A stretch of 64,000 nucleotides of DNA from Tenebrio molitor (lineage: Eukaryota > Arthropoda > Insecta > Coleoptera > Tenebrionidae). Below are positions 23,715 through 34,339 of this stretch, piece by piece; the first letter of the stretch is position 1; each line of letters starts with the position of its first letter. The DNA is taken from contig NC_091055.1 in assembly GCF_963966145.1 (NCBI RefSeq), positions 2,914,001 to 2,978,000 of the forward strand. The letters run 5' to 3'. A program made the position numbers and the translations under genes. The notes below the pieces were generated by a model that was not told the origin of the DNA, made no database searches, and worked only from the letters and a program-made list of their open reading frames with translations.

Positions 23715-26700
23715 CTCCCGATAAAATATTTGTTGTTAAAAACAACAGCAACATAGATTTGTCATTTTTCCTCATCGGATCCGTGCTGTATCGCATTCTT
23801 CTCCACGTGGAATTCACTAGATATGTTTCGAGGCGCTGCACGTGCAATATTGCAAGCGCCAGGAAAGCACAATCTCAGACAACTTATTTGTGTAATTGCT
23901 TACATAACTTACAATGTACATAAACGAAATTTTAAACTCGCGTAGATTATAGCGCACATATTTCATGAAATTGCACGTTTCGTGCAAAATAAAACGAACA
24001 AAACTCACCCATCTCACTTAGCTTAATTAAAATCGTCGGCCAAAAATGATCTCAATTGTAATTATTTTATTCGGGGAATGTTAGTTGTGAATCAAAGGAG
24101 ACGCGAGGGGTGGTGAAGTGGACGTAAATCGGGCGAGAGCTGTACCTATATAAAAATAAAAAGTTGTCTTTGAGACTGTATTATTCTGGTTGAGTACAAC
24201 ATCCAATCAAGTGTATTATTCGTGACAGGTTCGATACAATCGCTTCGTAATTTTTTTCCGTAAGCATCTTACTGTTGTCGAAGTTTGACTTAAGAAAAGT
24301 ACACGGAAGAGAAGTTTATTAAAAGTTCTTTTTTCGCAGAAGATATACCGTGACAGTGTTTACGGCCTTTTGGAAATATATTATTTGTGTCGAGTTACGC
24401 ACAGTTGACTATTAATTGTATCAGTATTTCTTTGGGACAACTGAAGAGTGAACAAAGAACGAACCAGCACATCACAAAATAATAATGCAGATAAATTAAG
24501 TCGAACGTTGTGATACTTCCGATAAAATCAAATGAATTGAGACAGATAAAACGCTATTGATTTCTTATAATTGATAACGCGTCGATGAAACAAAAGCGTC
24601 GAAATGGAAAAAAATCATAATGAAATTAAAATGCTTCAGCCGGTGTCCTTTAATTAATTTTATTTGGCCCTCTATTGTCGAAAGGAAATTAACAATGTGC
24701 CGAGTGAAGAAAAAGTGTAGTTTGTTTAAAATCGATATTTCCATTATTTTCCGTTAATTTGCAAAATTAAGCGCGGGGTTCGCCTCAAAGCGACCCCAAA
24801 TGAGTCCATTACACCTACTCCTGAATGAATAGACGTACGAAAAATGTATTTTTGTTTTCGAATTTCCGATATCAATTTGTTTCATTAACGTCCCGCCATT
24901 CGATATTTGAAAGGTCATTGAATTTCATTTTTTCATTTGGGGTATCTCTGGTTCTTTTCACCATTTTTAAAAATAATTCTCGGCTTTAATTTCACGCTAA
25001 AAATTGCACCGATTCATTAATTTTCGGTTCAGACCGCAGTTCTGTTCATGACAATGCGAGACTGTTTATTGATTACTTCATTTGTCAAAATGGCACAACA
25101 CTAAAAAATCTGATTAAACAAATCCCAATTATATGCGACAACTATAATTCAATAATTTCTGTTATTATGTATTGCAATGTACACGCGTCGCATTTAAATC
25201 GAATATCTCAATTAAAATTCATTTCACTGTAACTCCAAATTAAATTTAACAATAACGCATGGCGATAGGGAGGTTTTTATTTAGAAGTAAAATTAATCGA
25301 AAACTGCTTTATTTTGCCACAGGAATAATCATAATTAATCCAGTGAACGTTTTCCACGTTCAAATTGCAGTTTATTACGATTACATTAGTGAGCATTATT
25401 TTTTGAATGCTTAATCCCGGGCGGACTGAAAATATTCCGGTGTTGATCACCGAGGACCGAGGTTTCATAGACCCAAGCAAAACTTTGAAAGTTAACAAGA
25501 TGACACCAACACCTAAACTGGCAATTAAGCTACGTCAAACACATTGTACGGTGCTCCTTTTGGTGACTAGTAAGTACCCAATAATACAGTGATGAGGTTT
25601 ATCTTCATGCCGAATAATCCCAAGCCACAATGACCATACCAGGGTAGGCCCGATATAACCAGACATGTAAGTACAAATTCTAGGGGTCTCAGATGAGAAA
25701 CAGACAACACCAAGTCGGTCTGGGGTTGGCAACTTTAGGTAAGAAAATATTACACCCCGTTATAAACGTGATCAAACCCGACCTTACTTGCTCCATGATA
25801 GAACCGTGAGTGTTGTAAATTCCACAACAAAACAACCAATTCCGGACACTGCAACACAACGACTTTTTTCAAAACTCCACATCACACCCGTTAAATTAAC
25901 GAAATCTATCGCAGAACACGAAAAATTGTGATTTGAGTTGATTGCAAAAATTGCTACACCATCATTAATAATTCGGTGGAATGTTTCGAGATTTAAAAAA
26001 TAGTCTGGTGCGTGCAGAAATAATAGTTTTTGTGGGGGAAATTTGTAAAAAAAGAACAACAAAGGGAGGAATGGAAACAGTGCATAATAAATCAAGCCTA
26101 GGAGACGGTAGATGCAAATCTGGGTGTATCATTTATATTTTATATCAATCTATGATGAGATACAGAGGAGCCTTATCATTCAAGTTTTTTCTCTCTTCCT
26201 GAAATGATAAATGATGCAATATCCAGCATACAGTTGAATCGATGTTTGTCTCTATTTACAAGATGGGCTATCAGTTTTCTAAGAATTCTCCACATATTTT
26301 TAACCACAACTTGTCTTTTTCATGCAGAACCTTCTTGTCGCACTAATTATCTTCGTAAAAGAAAATGGCGAGTCGACTTTTAAATTTAAATGAATGCAAG
26401 GAAACACTTTGTTGACGTATGGTAATTTTCCTTGTGCGTGATGCAACAGAGGTGTTGCATTTCTGCATCGGTGGATAATAAAAACTGGTGGTAACTAATG
26501 GGAAAAATTAGAGGCGCTCTACGAAAGACACTAGAATTTTATGTTGCTGATAAAAAATGTCTTGTAAGTAGTTATGTTAGTACCTGTACTGGCCCAAGGG
26601 GTAATCGTTCAATCTCAAAAAATTACAAGAATTTTGCTACATTCTACCTCTTTTGAATATTACTAGAATTTTTAAATAAATCTAAATAATTTAACTCTGT

Positions 26701-26773
26701 TCTATGCTGCGTCCTGCAATCATACAAAATATCATTAAAATTTAACAACCTCTGTTGTTTTCAATTACCTATA
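23715..26773. other. Non-coding DNA
   Basis: Nothing is supported as a gene. Frames at 25407-25592 (plus) and 25535-25732 (minus) look mildly protein-like but have no domain and weak context. Confidence 0.5.
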
Positions 26774-27223
26774 CAGGGTATTTCACGAGTGATAATGAGC
26801 CCGGCGGAATTGAAAATGCAACCCACAATACATTTCCAAAGTTAACGTGGTTATTTTAAATATCGTATTGTTTTAAAATGAAATTATGAATCCACGATGG
26901 CTTTGCTTCCAATCATTTTATTTGTGACAACTGACATTTACAAAAAACTTAAAATACGATTAAAATGTATTCGAACGATGAGAAAAAAGACAGAATCCTG
27001 ATTTATGGCGAATCTAATAAAAATGCTTCTGCCGTTGCGCGTTTATGCAGGCAAACATTTTCCCAAAAACTCTTCGTTTTTTCACAATTTCATTTAACCA
27101 AGCGAATGGCGTGTATGTCAAAATGTACGAAACTACACAGCTAACTTTGTTTTATGTTTTTTAAATCAAAAAACAAATATCCACGTTAACTTTGCAAATG
27201 TATTATGGGTTGTAATTTTAAGA
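26774..27223 (+). mobile_element. Deleted TIR transposon with DUF4817-type remnant
   Basis: The left end is CAGGGTATTTCACGAG after TA. Inside it, 26813-26851 (GCAACCCACAATACATTTCC and GTTAACGTGG) pairs as an inverted repeat with about 27181-27220. The outermost right terminus is missing, so the element is truncated. Between the arms lies the start of a transposase-like protein at 26965. A second fragment of the same family is at 44595-44653. Confidence 0.75.
26965..27144 (+). pseudogene. Transposon helix-turn-helix (DUF4817-like) remnant
   Basis: The frame is ATG-started and 59 residues long. It opens with MYSNDEKKDRILIYGESNKN and continues ASAVARLCRQTF. This matches the pattern of the insect DUF4817 domain, where an E-x2-D-x3-IYGE core is followed by N-A and R-L-x-R-x-x-F. 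In insects that domain sits at the N terminus of transposon proteins, ahead of a DDE catalytic domain, and is thought to bind transposon ends. Here the frame leaves the domain after about residue 34, changes to unrelated residues (KLFVFSQF) and stops; no DDE region follows. It is an internally deleted, non-autonomous relic lying between inverted arms. Family assignment is from memory of the motif, not a search. Confidence 0.6.
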
Positions 27224-27931
27224 TTAAAATAACAGTAATTTTTCAAAGAATTCAAAGAAATTCTTTCTCAAGATTAAAAAAACTTCGTCTTTGACTCCAG
27301 ACTGGCTGCACCAAACTTTTTATTATTTATTTTATAATGAACTGTAGACATTCTAAATTTATAGTCATATACATTTACATAGGTAATAATTGTTACGTTA
27401 TTATTACAGATCTAAGATGGAAAAGTTCAGAATTGTAATGAAAAATTACCTCGTATAAAAAATATATTAAATCATTAACAAAACACATCAATTCAACCAG
27501 GTCGCCTAAGAGATCCATGTTTAAGAATTCATGATGCATTTTTTCTGTTGATCGATTTTTTACTGTGTCATTATATGTTTTTGTTTTATAACGTTAAAGT
27601 GAACCTGATTTATTCGCTGCTAATTTAACAACTTCACTTCTGGACTCACGAAGTGAGGCTTAAGTTGTCTGCGTGTTCTCCATTCATACAAAGAATAACT
27701 AATGATGTACCGAATTTTATTCATCATGGAGCTGAATATCCTGCATTCGCCATGCTGACCGGTGAAGAGAGAATAAGTTATAAAATAATAAACTATAGTG
27801 ATTCACTAGATTTAAAGTATTCTCAATTCTCATTCAGAGTAGGTGCTTCGCCCAGTCGCTGGCCTCGGCTTCGTCTCGGTCTTCAATCTCTGAGCTTAGC
27901 ACAAAAAAACTCACTTCTACTCTTAATGATA
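27224..27931. other. Non-coding DNA with one short hairpin motif
   Basis: A 107-codon frame (27653-27976) runs into the adjacent MITE and has no domain. At 27863-27881 the string CCTCGGCTTCGTCTCGGTC, near inverted AGAGTAG ends, resembles a motif at 59676-59694. Confidence 0.5.
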
Positions 27932-28149
27932 CAGGGTGTCTCAAAATTCGCGAATTCCGAATTCAGAGCGTTGTAGGGGATCACTTCAGTAGTCCAAATA
28001 TGGAAATAAAAAAAAATCGGGACTCCCCCCACAAAGATACATTGGTCTGAAGGTGCACTCTTTGAAGTGCGTTTTGTATTTTTAGAGCTCCACTGGGTCC
28101 TTCCCTACCGCGCTCTGAATTCGGAATTCGCGAATTTTGAGACACCCTG
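27932..28149. mobile_element. 218-bp MITE with perfect 39-bp TIRs
   Basis: The ends start CAGGGTGTCTCAAAATTCGC, and the terminal 39 bp at each side are exact inverted copies. TA flanks both ends (27930-27931 and 28150-28151). The core is 140 bp with no coding capacity. Perfect end identity suggests recent insertion, or an element still under selection for transposase binding. Confidence 0.92.
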
Positions 28150-30101
28150 TATAATCTATTATAATTCATAATGGAACAGTAATTTTCAAAAATTAAGTAA
28201 AATGTAGCGATATTCGTGTAATTTTTTTAAATTAAAATACGAGCAAAATTATTGAGTTTTTTTTTTAATTCTGAACGATGGTCCCTCGAGCCAGAACCGG
28301 TATTAACATAACTACTCTTGTAGTTTTCATATGTGAGGGGGGGTAGACGTGAGCCAGGTGGTTAGTCGAAAAGAAATGTTCCTAAACGGTAATACTGTGC
28401 CTTCATCTGGCCGGAAATAGGGTTACATTGCCGCAGATCTCTCAGGATTTGAGATTAGTTTTTTAAGGGAAATAAAGCTGGTCGAGCCGACCCTGACGGA
28501 ATATTTTTAGATAAGTTGCTGGAAGAAAAGTCCCCGTGCAAGTAATTCGCGTGACTCGGTCAATTTGCACATCGCGTTGCATCATAAATGTTGCATTTAC
28601 GCGAGGGAGAGCATTTTTGGGAAAAAATGCGACCCGAGGGCCGCCCGAAATTAATCAAGATCGCACGAGTAATGGACTAATTGGGGTGTTAAAACGGCAA
28701 TAATTTGCATATCCTTGAGGGAGTTCGAATTGTAACAATAGAGGGGAAATTCGTTTTGTTGTCCTGTTCCCCGGTAATAGAAATAGGTTAAGGGAATTGG
28801 TCTGAATTTTAGTTTTCGAGATGGAACACGTGGGAATGGTGGAAATAATAATGAATTTGTTTTGGAGCAATGTCGTAACATTTGGCAGAGTTCGTGTTCG
28901 AGATAGTTTAATGAACATGGTAGTATTCCAGTTGTTCATGTGTCCTAGTGGCTCCGTTTTATGCTCATTTATGTCAGAGGTCGTAAATCAATAGTACACG
29001 CCACATTTGATATCACACACGGTCGTCCTTCTCGCGCCCGACCCCCTTTCGTTTTGACATCTTTGTCTCGTATAAAATAAGAAAACTGCTTTTGCATGCA
29101 TAGAATAATACTAGGGGTATATTTTTATTGATGGCGAACTTTCACGCTATGCCTGTTCTGCCCACCGGATATGGTAATAACTCAAACGGTCTCTTTTCTA
29201 CTTCTGCAGCATCATCTAAATTGCCTTAATATTTGTGTTTAGTTTTCTTCATTCCCACTGTTATTTTCCGCTCGTCCCGTCCACCATTTATCCAATTTTC
29301 TTAATAACCGTTCTCCGTTATCACGCATTGCTCTGTTTAGATTGCCCCGACCGAACGCAAATTCATCACTGCCGATTAATATTCAAATGTAGTCATTTTG
29401 CCAGAATTAATTGATACCAGATAACCGAAATATGAATTCCGTTCGAGATCACTTGTTTAGACAATCGTGGACCCAATTCGTTCCACCAAAATTCCGACCA
29501 AGCTTGGAACCACATTTCGACAAAATCTCCGGGACTCGCGTATGGATTTCTCGGCATTTAATAAGAATGGATAAGTTTAGCATACTTAGACAGTTGAGGA
29601 AAATATAAACCGGCTATTGAAGGCAGCTTTGTCCACAAACAAACGCGTCAAGATTTGCGTCTTGAGACTGACAGGCCGGGACTCGAACTTGCAACAACTT
29701 TACCAGATTCCGGATTCTCCCAACTGCTCCCTCGAAAACAATTACTATTACATTTTACTGGAAACTTTCACATACCGCAACCGTCGAATTAATACCGGAT
29801 GATCTACGAAAAATGACGATAACACGAAGCGACGTCTGGATCTAACACCGACGTGACGCCGACTCTTCCACTGCCAACAGGACTGACTCGTCTCCACCGC
29901 AAAGTGCCACGAAAGCAAAGTTGTTCTAAAATGACAACAGTTATAACAAGTACACTACTAATTCAAATTAGTCGAGCTTCCATTTTGTCCGACTTCATGT
30001 GAAAAGTAACATCGTGTGACAACCGGCGTCACTTTAAATATTCTCTTGATAATATCATTTGCGCCAGCCACCGTGGAAAAATCCAAGCGCACCAGATTGT
30101 A
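28150..30101. other. Non-coding DNA
   Basis: No gene is supported. Overlapping frames at 28651-28939 (minus) and 29411-29608 (plus) lack domains. A TTCGAGTCCCGG string (minus strand, near 29680) looks like part of a tRNA T-arm but does not fold as one. Confidence 0.5.
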
Positions 30102-30328
30102 CAGGGTGTATTAAAAATTGCGCATGATATTTACATCACGTGATTCTATGTTGAAATACAAGCAAAAAACGCTAGTACCAATTTGCTGATAACCCTCTAC
30201 TAGTAGAGTTAACAGTCAAACTTGGAAAACTATTCGTCTAGGACCAAATTCGAATTAGAATTTTTTGTTTGGTTATCAACGTAGATTCGCGTGGCATAAA
30301 TATTATGCGCCATTTTTAATACACCCTG
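30102..30328. mobile_element. 227-bp MITE, TA target site
   Basis: Both ends begin CAGGGTGTATTAAAAAT when read inwards. The inverted arms extend about 39 bp with several mismatches. TA flanks both sides (30100-30101 and 30329-30330). There is no coding capacity. The ends differ from those of 27932-28149 after the first eight bases, so this is a separate family sharing the CAGGGTGT start. Confidence 0.9.
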
Positions 30329-30704
30329 TATATTTCTCTCGCTCACAAACTCCCACTACTTCAATTCACACGATTTATTTATATCATTTAATACTCCATC
30401 TCCAAATATTCTCTCTTCAGACTTCTCAGTTACAATCACTAAACCCACGCATAATTTTGACCAAATCTCGATTTGGTAGTTGTCGATGTTTACAACAACA
30501 TTATATTTAATGGAGTGTTTACTGTGCGGGAATAAATACGGACCTTTGGCAATGGAATATTTCCAGACGGAAAAAGTGTGTAGCATAAATATAAACTCGT
30601 AGCCACGTAATTTTGAGCAAAATCGCCCACACTTAACTCTAACTTTATGTAAAATATTGAATATAATCAAAACCACGCATTGACCTTTCTCTTAGCTCAT
30701 CGCT
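30329..30704. other. Probable 3' flank or 3' UTR of the minus-strand exon
   Basis: Sequence downstream, on the minus strand, of the exon ending at 30705. A CATAAA variant polyadenylation hexamer lies near 30645-30650 on the minus strand. A 106-codon minus frame (30356-30676) has no domain and overlaps the MITE end. Confidence 0.35.
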
Positions 30705-30986
30705 TTAAAACCATGCGAATTTAATCATAAGCCCACGACCAAATCGCTTCATTTTTTCCGTAGCTTGATCCCTCTCCTCGATTTTTTTTTCAATTATTGA
30801 TTTCACAAGCTCGATCGGTGGTCCAGCTTTGCCCGACGAATTAATAGATGCGTAAGTGTACGGTTCTATTACAGATAACACCGCGGGTACTGAATTAGGA
30901 GTCCCTCCTTCGTTTATAAATTGATGGACCATTAAATTGTTTAGTACGTTTGCAAACAGCACTAAGTCTTTAAATGAACCACGATC
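30705..30986 (-). CDS. Probable last coding exon, unknown conserved-looking protein
   Basis: On the minus strand a strong acceptor (TTAGTTTCAG at 30996-30987) is followed in frame by DRGSFKDLVLFANVLNNLMV, then HQFINEGGTPNSVPAVLSVI, EPYTYASINSSGKAGPPIEL and a charged helix-like tail ending FGRGLMIKFAWF with TAA at 30705. The phase is 0 at the acceptor. The mix of a hydrophobic start, a Gly/Pro-rich turn (GKAGPP) and a charged helix (SIIEKKIEERDQATEKMKRF) looks like genuine protein. I cannot name the family. The preceding exon is uncertain: a protein-like frame at 31037-31354 lies only 50 bp upstream, but its possible donor (ATTC|GTAGAA) is out of phase with this exon, so either the donor is elsewhere, the frame is decayed, or the upstream exon is far away. 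Confidence 0.55.
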   Translation of the reverse strand, partial: DRGSFKDLVLFANVLNNLMVHQFINEGGTPNSVPAVLSVIEPYTYASINSSGKAGPPIELVKSIIEKKIEERDQATEKMKRFGRGLMIKFAWF

Positions 30987-31036
30987 CTGAAACTAAGCTC
31001 ATTACTTTATTATTTACACTTGCTCGAATTAATATT

Positions 31037-31354
31037 CTACGAATTGGCATCCTCGTAAGGAATTGACGGTAAATGGTCTTGATCCTGTTTGAAAAGTATG
31101 AATGATGGTTGTAGTAGAATTTTAAAGATTTCTTTTTGCAGTCGATTTCTTAGAGATAACGACCGCATTAACCCGTTTAACCCGTCTAAGCCCTGGTGGC
31201 ACATAAAGTTGCTCCACGATTTATTGTTTATTCTCCCTTGGAAAATACGATAAAGATAAAAATTTTCACTGGCGAGCGTACTGTCAGCTCTTTTATTACC
31301 TTTCATTGGAAATTTCATTTCTCTTAAATAGATATTAACCTTACATACTGGCAT
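31037..31354 (-). CDS. Possible upstream exon or decayed coding segment
   Basis: A minus-strand frame reading MKFPMKGNKRADSTLASENF from 31322, through SNFMCHQGLDGLNGLMRSLS and RNRLQKEIFKILLQ, to SIPYEDANS. It ends at TAG 51 bp before the exon at 30986. A polypyrimidine-rich acceptor (ATTTTCCAAG|GG) precedes GRINNKSW. Composition is protein-like and valine-poor. No phase-compatible splice to the next exon was found, which argues either for a broken gene or for an incorrect frame. Family not recognised. Confidence 0.3.
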   Translation of the reverse strand: MPVCKVNIYLREMKFPMKGNKRADSTLASENFYLYRIFQGRINNKSWSNFMCHQGLDGLNGLMRSLSLRNRLQKEIFKILLQPSFILFKQDQDHLPSIPYEDANS

Positions 31355-32291
31355 TTAAAAATTCATTGCTACTTCATTCGATTGCCATTACATCCAATTG
31401 AAACTACACCATAAAAATAATATACACAAATTGACAAACTACCAACTATTTTACTATTACTATCTTTTGCAACAGTAACACAAAGTATAGTATTCACTCG
31501 TGACAAGCTGAGAGCCGTCAATACATCTTCCTGATCTCTGGGGCTTCAATATTTCTATATTTCACCAGGATAATGCACTCCCTACACGGCAACAGCTACA
31601 CCACCGGAGTTATCGTATAAAGTCCAGGTTTTTTAAGGCTTGTTGATAAAAAATAAAATTTCGCACCTGTTAACTCGGAAACGTCCAGGTTTGTTGAACT
31701 TCGCGTTTTCGTTTAAATTAAAACAAGATAAGTAATCATAAACTGTTCATTTATTTAGATAAAAACAAAATAAAAATAAGTGCTACCGAAATAACTTTCC
31801 GTTTATAGCTTTTCAAGATTGCAATTAAAGGAGAATACAAAAAACAACAAATAAATCGTACAAACGAGGCTCAGAATAATTCTCACTTTGGTAAATCATC
31901 TAAACTAGAAGAAATCAGCAGACACGCTCGTGTGAAACATTTTTATTCTCAATTTTAATAATTTAGGAGGGGCTCGCCAGCGTTGCGTGTTTGCATATTC
32001 AAAAAAAATAAAAATAAAAGTTCATTAACTTTCTTCCTGAATTTCTAAAAACGGATGTAAAAAGTAATTAAATGCTAAATGTAAATATTATGGACAAAAA
32101 ACACTGGAATCTCATTGACAAGCTGTTGTTTAATAAAAAATCCAAAATGAGGCCATTTGGCAACTTTGGATCATAAAGTTGTAAATGTTTTTAAAAGGGA
32201 ACGTTATGAATGCAGTTTTTAAAGTATTTTTTTAAATTCGATCACTAAATTTAGATTTGAGGCGATTTTAGTTAAATAAAAAAAAAAAAAC
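31355..32291. other. AT-rich non-coding DNA
   Basis: No coding frame is supported. The stretch ends in a poly-A run at 32279-32291 immediately before the LINE fragment, which may be the tail of an older retroelement. Confidence 0.5.
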
Positions 32292-32648
32292 AATGACGAT
32301 AAGTAGAAACTAGAACACACATGCGATAAAAATAGAAGACGCAAAGCTAGAACAGGTTAAGAACTTTAAGTATCTAGGCTCGATACTATGACAGGATAAT
32401 GGCGAAATAAAAGAAAGAATAGGAGCAGCGTGGACATTTTTCAATACGATAAAAAATCAATTTTTGGCAGAAAGAGAAAGAAATAAAGATCTAAATAGTT
32501 AAGATATGGGTGGCCCCAAAAACATAAAAAGAGAATACAAAATAGAAGGAAAAACCAGGCAAGACAGAATAAGGAACTCCACTTTTAGAGAAAACTTGAA
32601 AATAAAACCAACTTTGGAATCAGTCGAAGAAAGAGAGATATATAAAGT
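32292..32648 (+). mobile_element. Non-LTR retrotransposon (LINE) fragment, 5' part
   Basis: Translation gives QVKNFKYLGSIL, a stop, then QDNGEIKERIGAAWTFFNTI, and after a deletion and frameshift IEGKTRQDRIRNSTFRENLK and ESVEER. The F-K-Y-L-G-S motif and the G-K-T-R-x-D-R-I-R-N motif are the end of the reverse transcriptase and the thumb-proximal region of many insect LINE ORF2 proteins. There is at least one in-frame stop and one internal deletion, so it is dead. The catalytic YADD region is absent: the element is 5' truncated. The clade is not assigned. Confidence 0.8.
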
Positions 32649-33352
32649 CCATTTTTTAATTACAGTGCGATGGATCAATTAATAAGCAGAACAACTGTTC
32701 TATTGTTATCTCTTTTCAATATAATGTAAAACAAGCTAAAGAACTCTTGTACGTATTGTATTAAGCCCGTCGCACTATGCATCTCGCTTTGGCATGTGCG
32801 ATTAGAGCAAGACGCGAGTTGTACGTTTATTACATCAATGACGTCAAATTTTTAGGTTAGGTTTTAACCACGTGGGTGGTGATTTTGTTTAATTTTGCTT
32901 GAAATTTCCACCGCATGATGCCAATGAAAAGCTACGAAGTAAGTGGACAAATTCATTTGCAGAATTTGTAATTGCAAAATAATAAAGGGATAAACAGTAA
33001 TCGTGGCATTGCTGAAACAAATTCCAAGTTGTTTAGTGTTGTTTTCAACAGTTTTTAAGATATCTTACCTATTAGTTGATAAATAGTTACCAAAAATGTT
33101 GTGAAAGGAACTGTTTTTTGAAAGACAAAATGAAAACGGAGGAATGAATTTGCAGAAAAACCAAGAAAGCACGAAAGAACACAACTCAAAATCTCAAAAA
33201 TTGAAATTTGTAATGACATCTGTCTCATGTTGCTTACATAAATTTTTAAATATTGGTAGCACTACGCACTGCTGTCAAATGTCAAAATCAGACGCAGGTC
33301 ATGTCAACTTCTTGATTCGGACTAACCTCATCGGACTATAATTAAAAAATGG
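32649..33352. mobile_element. 704-bp insertion splitting the LINE
   Basis: The block lies between two colinear pieces of one LINE. Its borders are imperfect inverted copies of about 25 bp: CCATTTTTTAATTA then CAGTGCGATGG at 32649-32673, and the reverse complement with AGTCCGATGAG at 33328-33352. There is no recognisable transposase. Part of the right border could be LINE sequence (reading QLKKW), so the exact end is uncertain. Read as a non-autonomous DNA element. Confidence 0.55.
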
Positions 33353-33600
33353 AATGTAAACAGGATGGGAGATGACAAAATAGTAAAACGGATTTTTGAG
33401 GCAAGGACTTTCAAGAAAAGAAAGAAAGGACAACCTAGAAGAACTTAAAATTAAAGCGGCAGTGGAAAAACAAGGTGGTAGCTGAAAAGAAGTCAAAGAA
33501 AAAACGCAAGATAGAAAAGAACGGAAAGAGATGCGGAGGAAACAACCTACACAATAACTCAACTCCCACATACTTTACACCGGAAAAGGTTGAAAGGTAG
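33353..33600 (+). mobile_element. LINE fragment, 3' part
   Basis: Translation continues the same LINE: NVNRMGDDKIVKRIFEARTF, then KKRKKGQPRRT, with a frameshift and then the usual tail, EWKEM-like residues and QPTQ followed by a stop, and a short 3' UTR ending GGTTGAAAGG. The R-M-G-D-D-K-I-V-K-R-I-F-E-A-R segment is typical of the ORF2 C terminus in insects. Several stops make it non-functional. Confidence 0.8.
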
Positions 33601-33942
33601 AAAAAAATTATAACGTTAAGTGATAAAGTTTATATTTTTGAAGTTGGAAAAATGCAATATTCATCTAAATAAAACAGTGAAACAAATTTATGCAAATTTT
33701 GAAATTTTGGCAAAATTTAGAAACAATCAAAACCCCCTCCAATACACTAACGTCCGGTGAAGTCAACTTAACTTAACTCTCAACTGGCACCTCTTTTGTC
33801 ATCTTGTCACCATTGTTAAGAAAATTTGTATTTCTTATTTATGTTTTATTTTTCGCATAAGCTCACGGTTAGCCTTGGAATTTATGAGAAAATATGTCAT
33901 TCTAGATTGCTTTTAATAATGACATATTGTTAAATAATTTTT
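33601..33942. other. AT-rich non-coding DNA
   Basis: Nothing recognised between the LINE end and repeat family copy A. Confidence 0.5.
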
Positions 33943-34290
33943 GAAGCGTAAACTTCTTTAGGCGCACCGGGCACCCGGGCAGAGAATTAGTTTCACCATC
34001 ACGCCGTCACGCGTCACGTCACACGCTCCCAGGTGAAAGGCTCATTGGAGTAAGTCAGCTGTGCGTCACTTCCAAATTTTTATTGTATTTTCATTGTGCT
34101 TAAGCGACCTCATTGCAAAGCTGGAGGAGTAGCAGCCATATATAAAAACGATAAAGACACGACAAACATTGTAGATTCACAAATGGATGTAGTATTTAGT
34201 AATAATACATATTATTTAAAATCAATTACGAACGTCATTGAAGTTTTCACTTCTATCGTGCGGTCTTAAGCAAACACTCTTTTTTTTTGT
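33943..34290 (+). repeat. Unclassified repeat family, copy A (intact)
   Basis: Starts GAAGCGTAAACTTCTTTAGG and ends at GAAGTTTTCACTTCTATCGT, then CGGTCTTAAGC and a T-rich tract. Both termini carry versions of the palindrome GAAGTGAAAACTTC. Copies B (62125-62297 plus 63832-63961) and C (43757-43901 plus 44653-44735) share the internal blocks CACGCCGTCACG, GTGAAAGGCTCATT and ATTACTTAAAATCAATTACG, but both are interrupted. Copy A shows the uninterrupted order. Superfamily unknown. Confidence 0.75.
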
Positions 34291-34339
34291 TTTTTTTTGT
34301 TTTTTTAAATTTGGATGTAGTGCTGTGGTGAAATTTTTT

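Noticed and set aside
29640..29720. tRNA-like T-arm string on the minus strand (GTTCGAGTCCCGG)
   Set aside because: The stem bases around the loop do not pair, and no anticodon arm or acceptor stem can be built around it.
32850..32885. TTAGGTTAGG, resembling the insect telomere repeat
   Set aside because: Only two units; no array, so no interstitial telomere claim.
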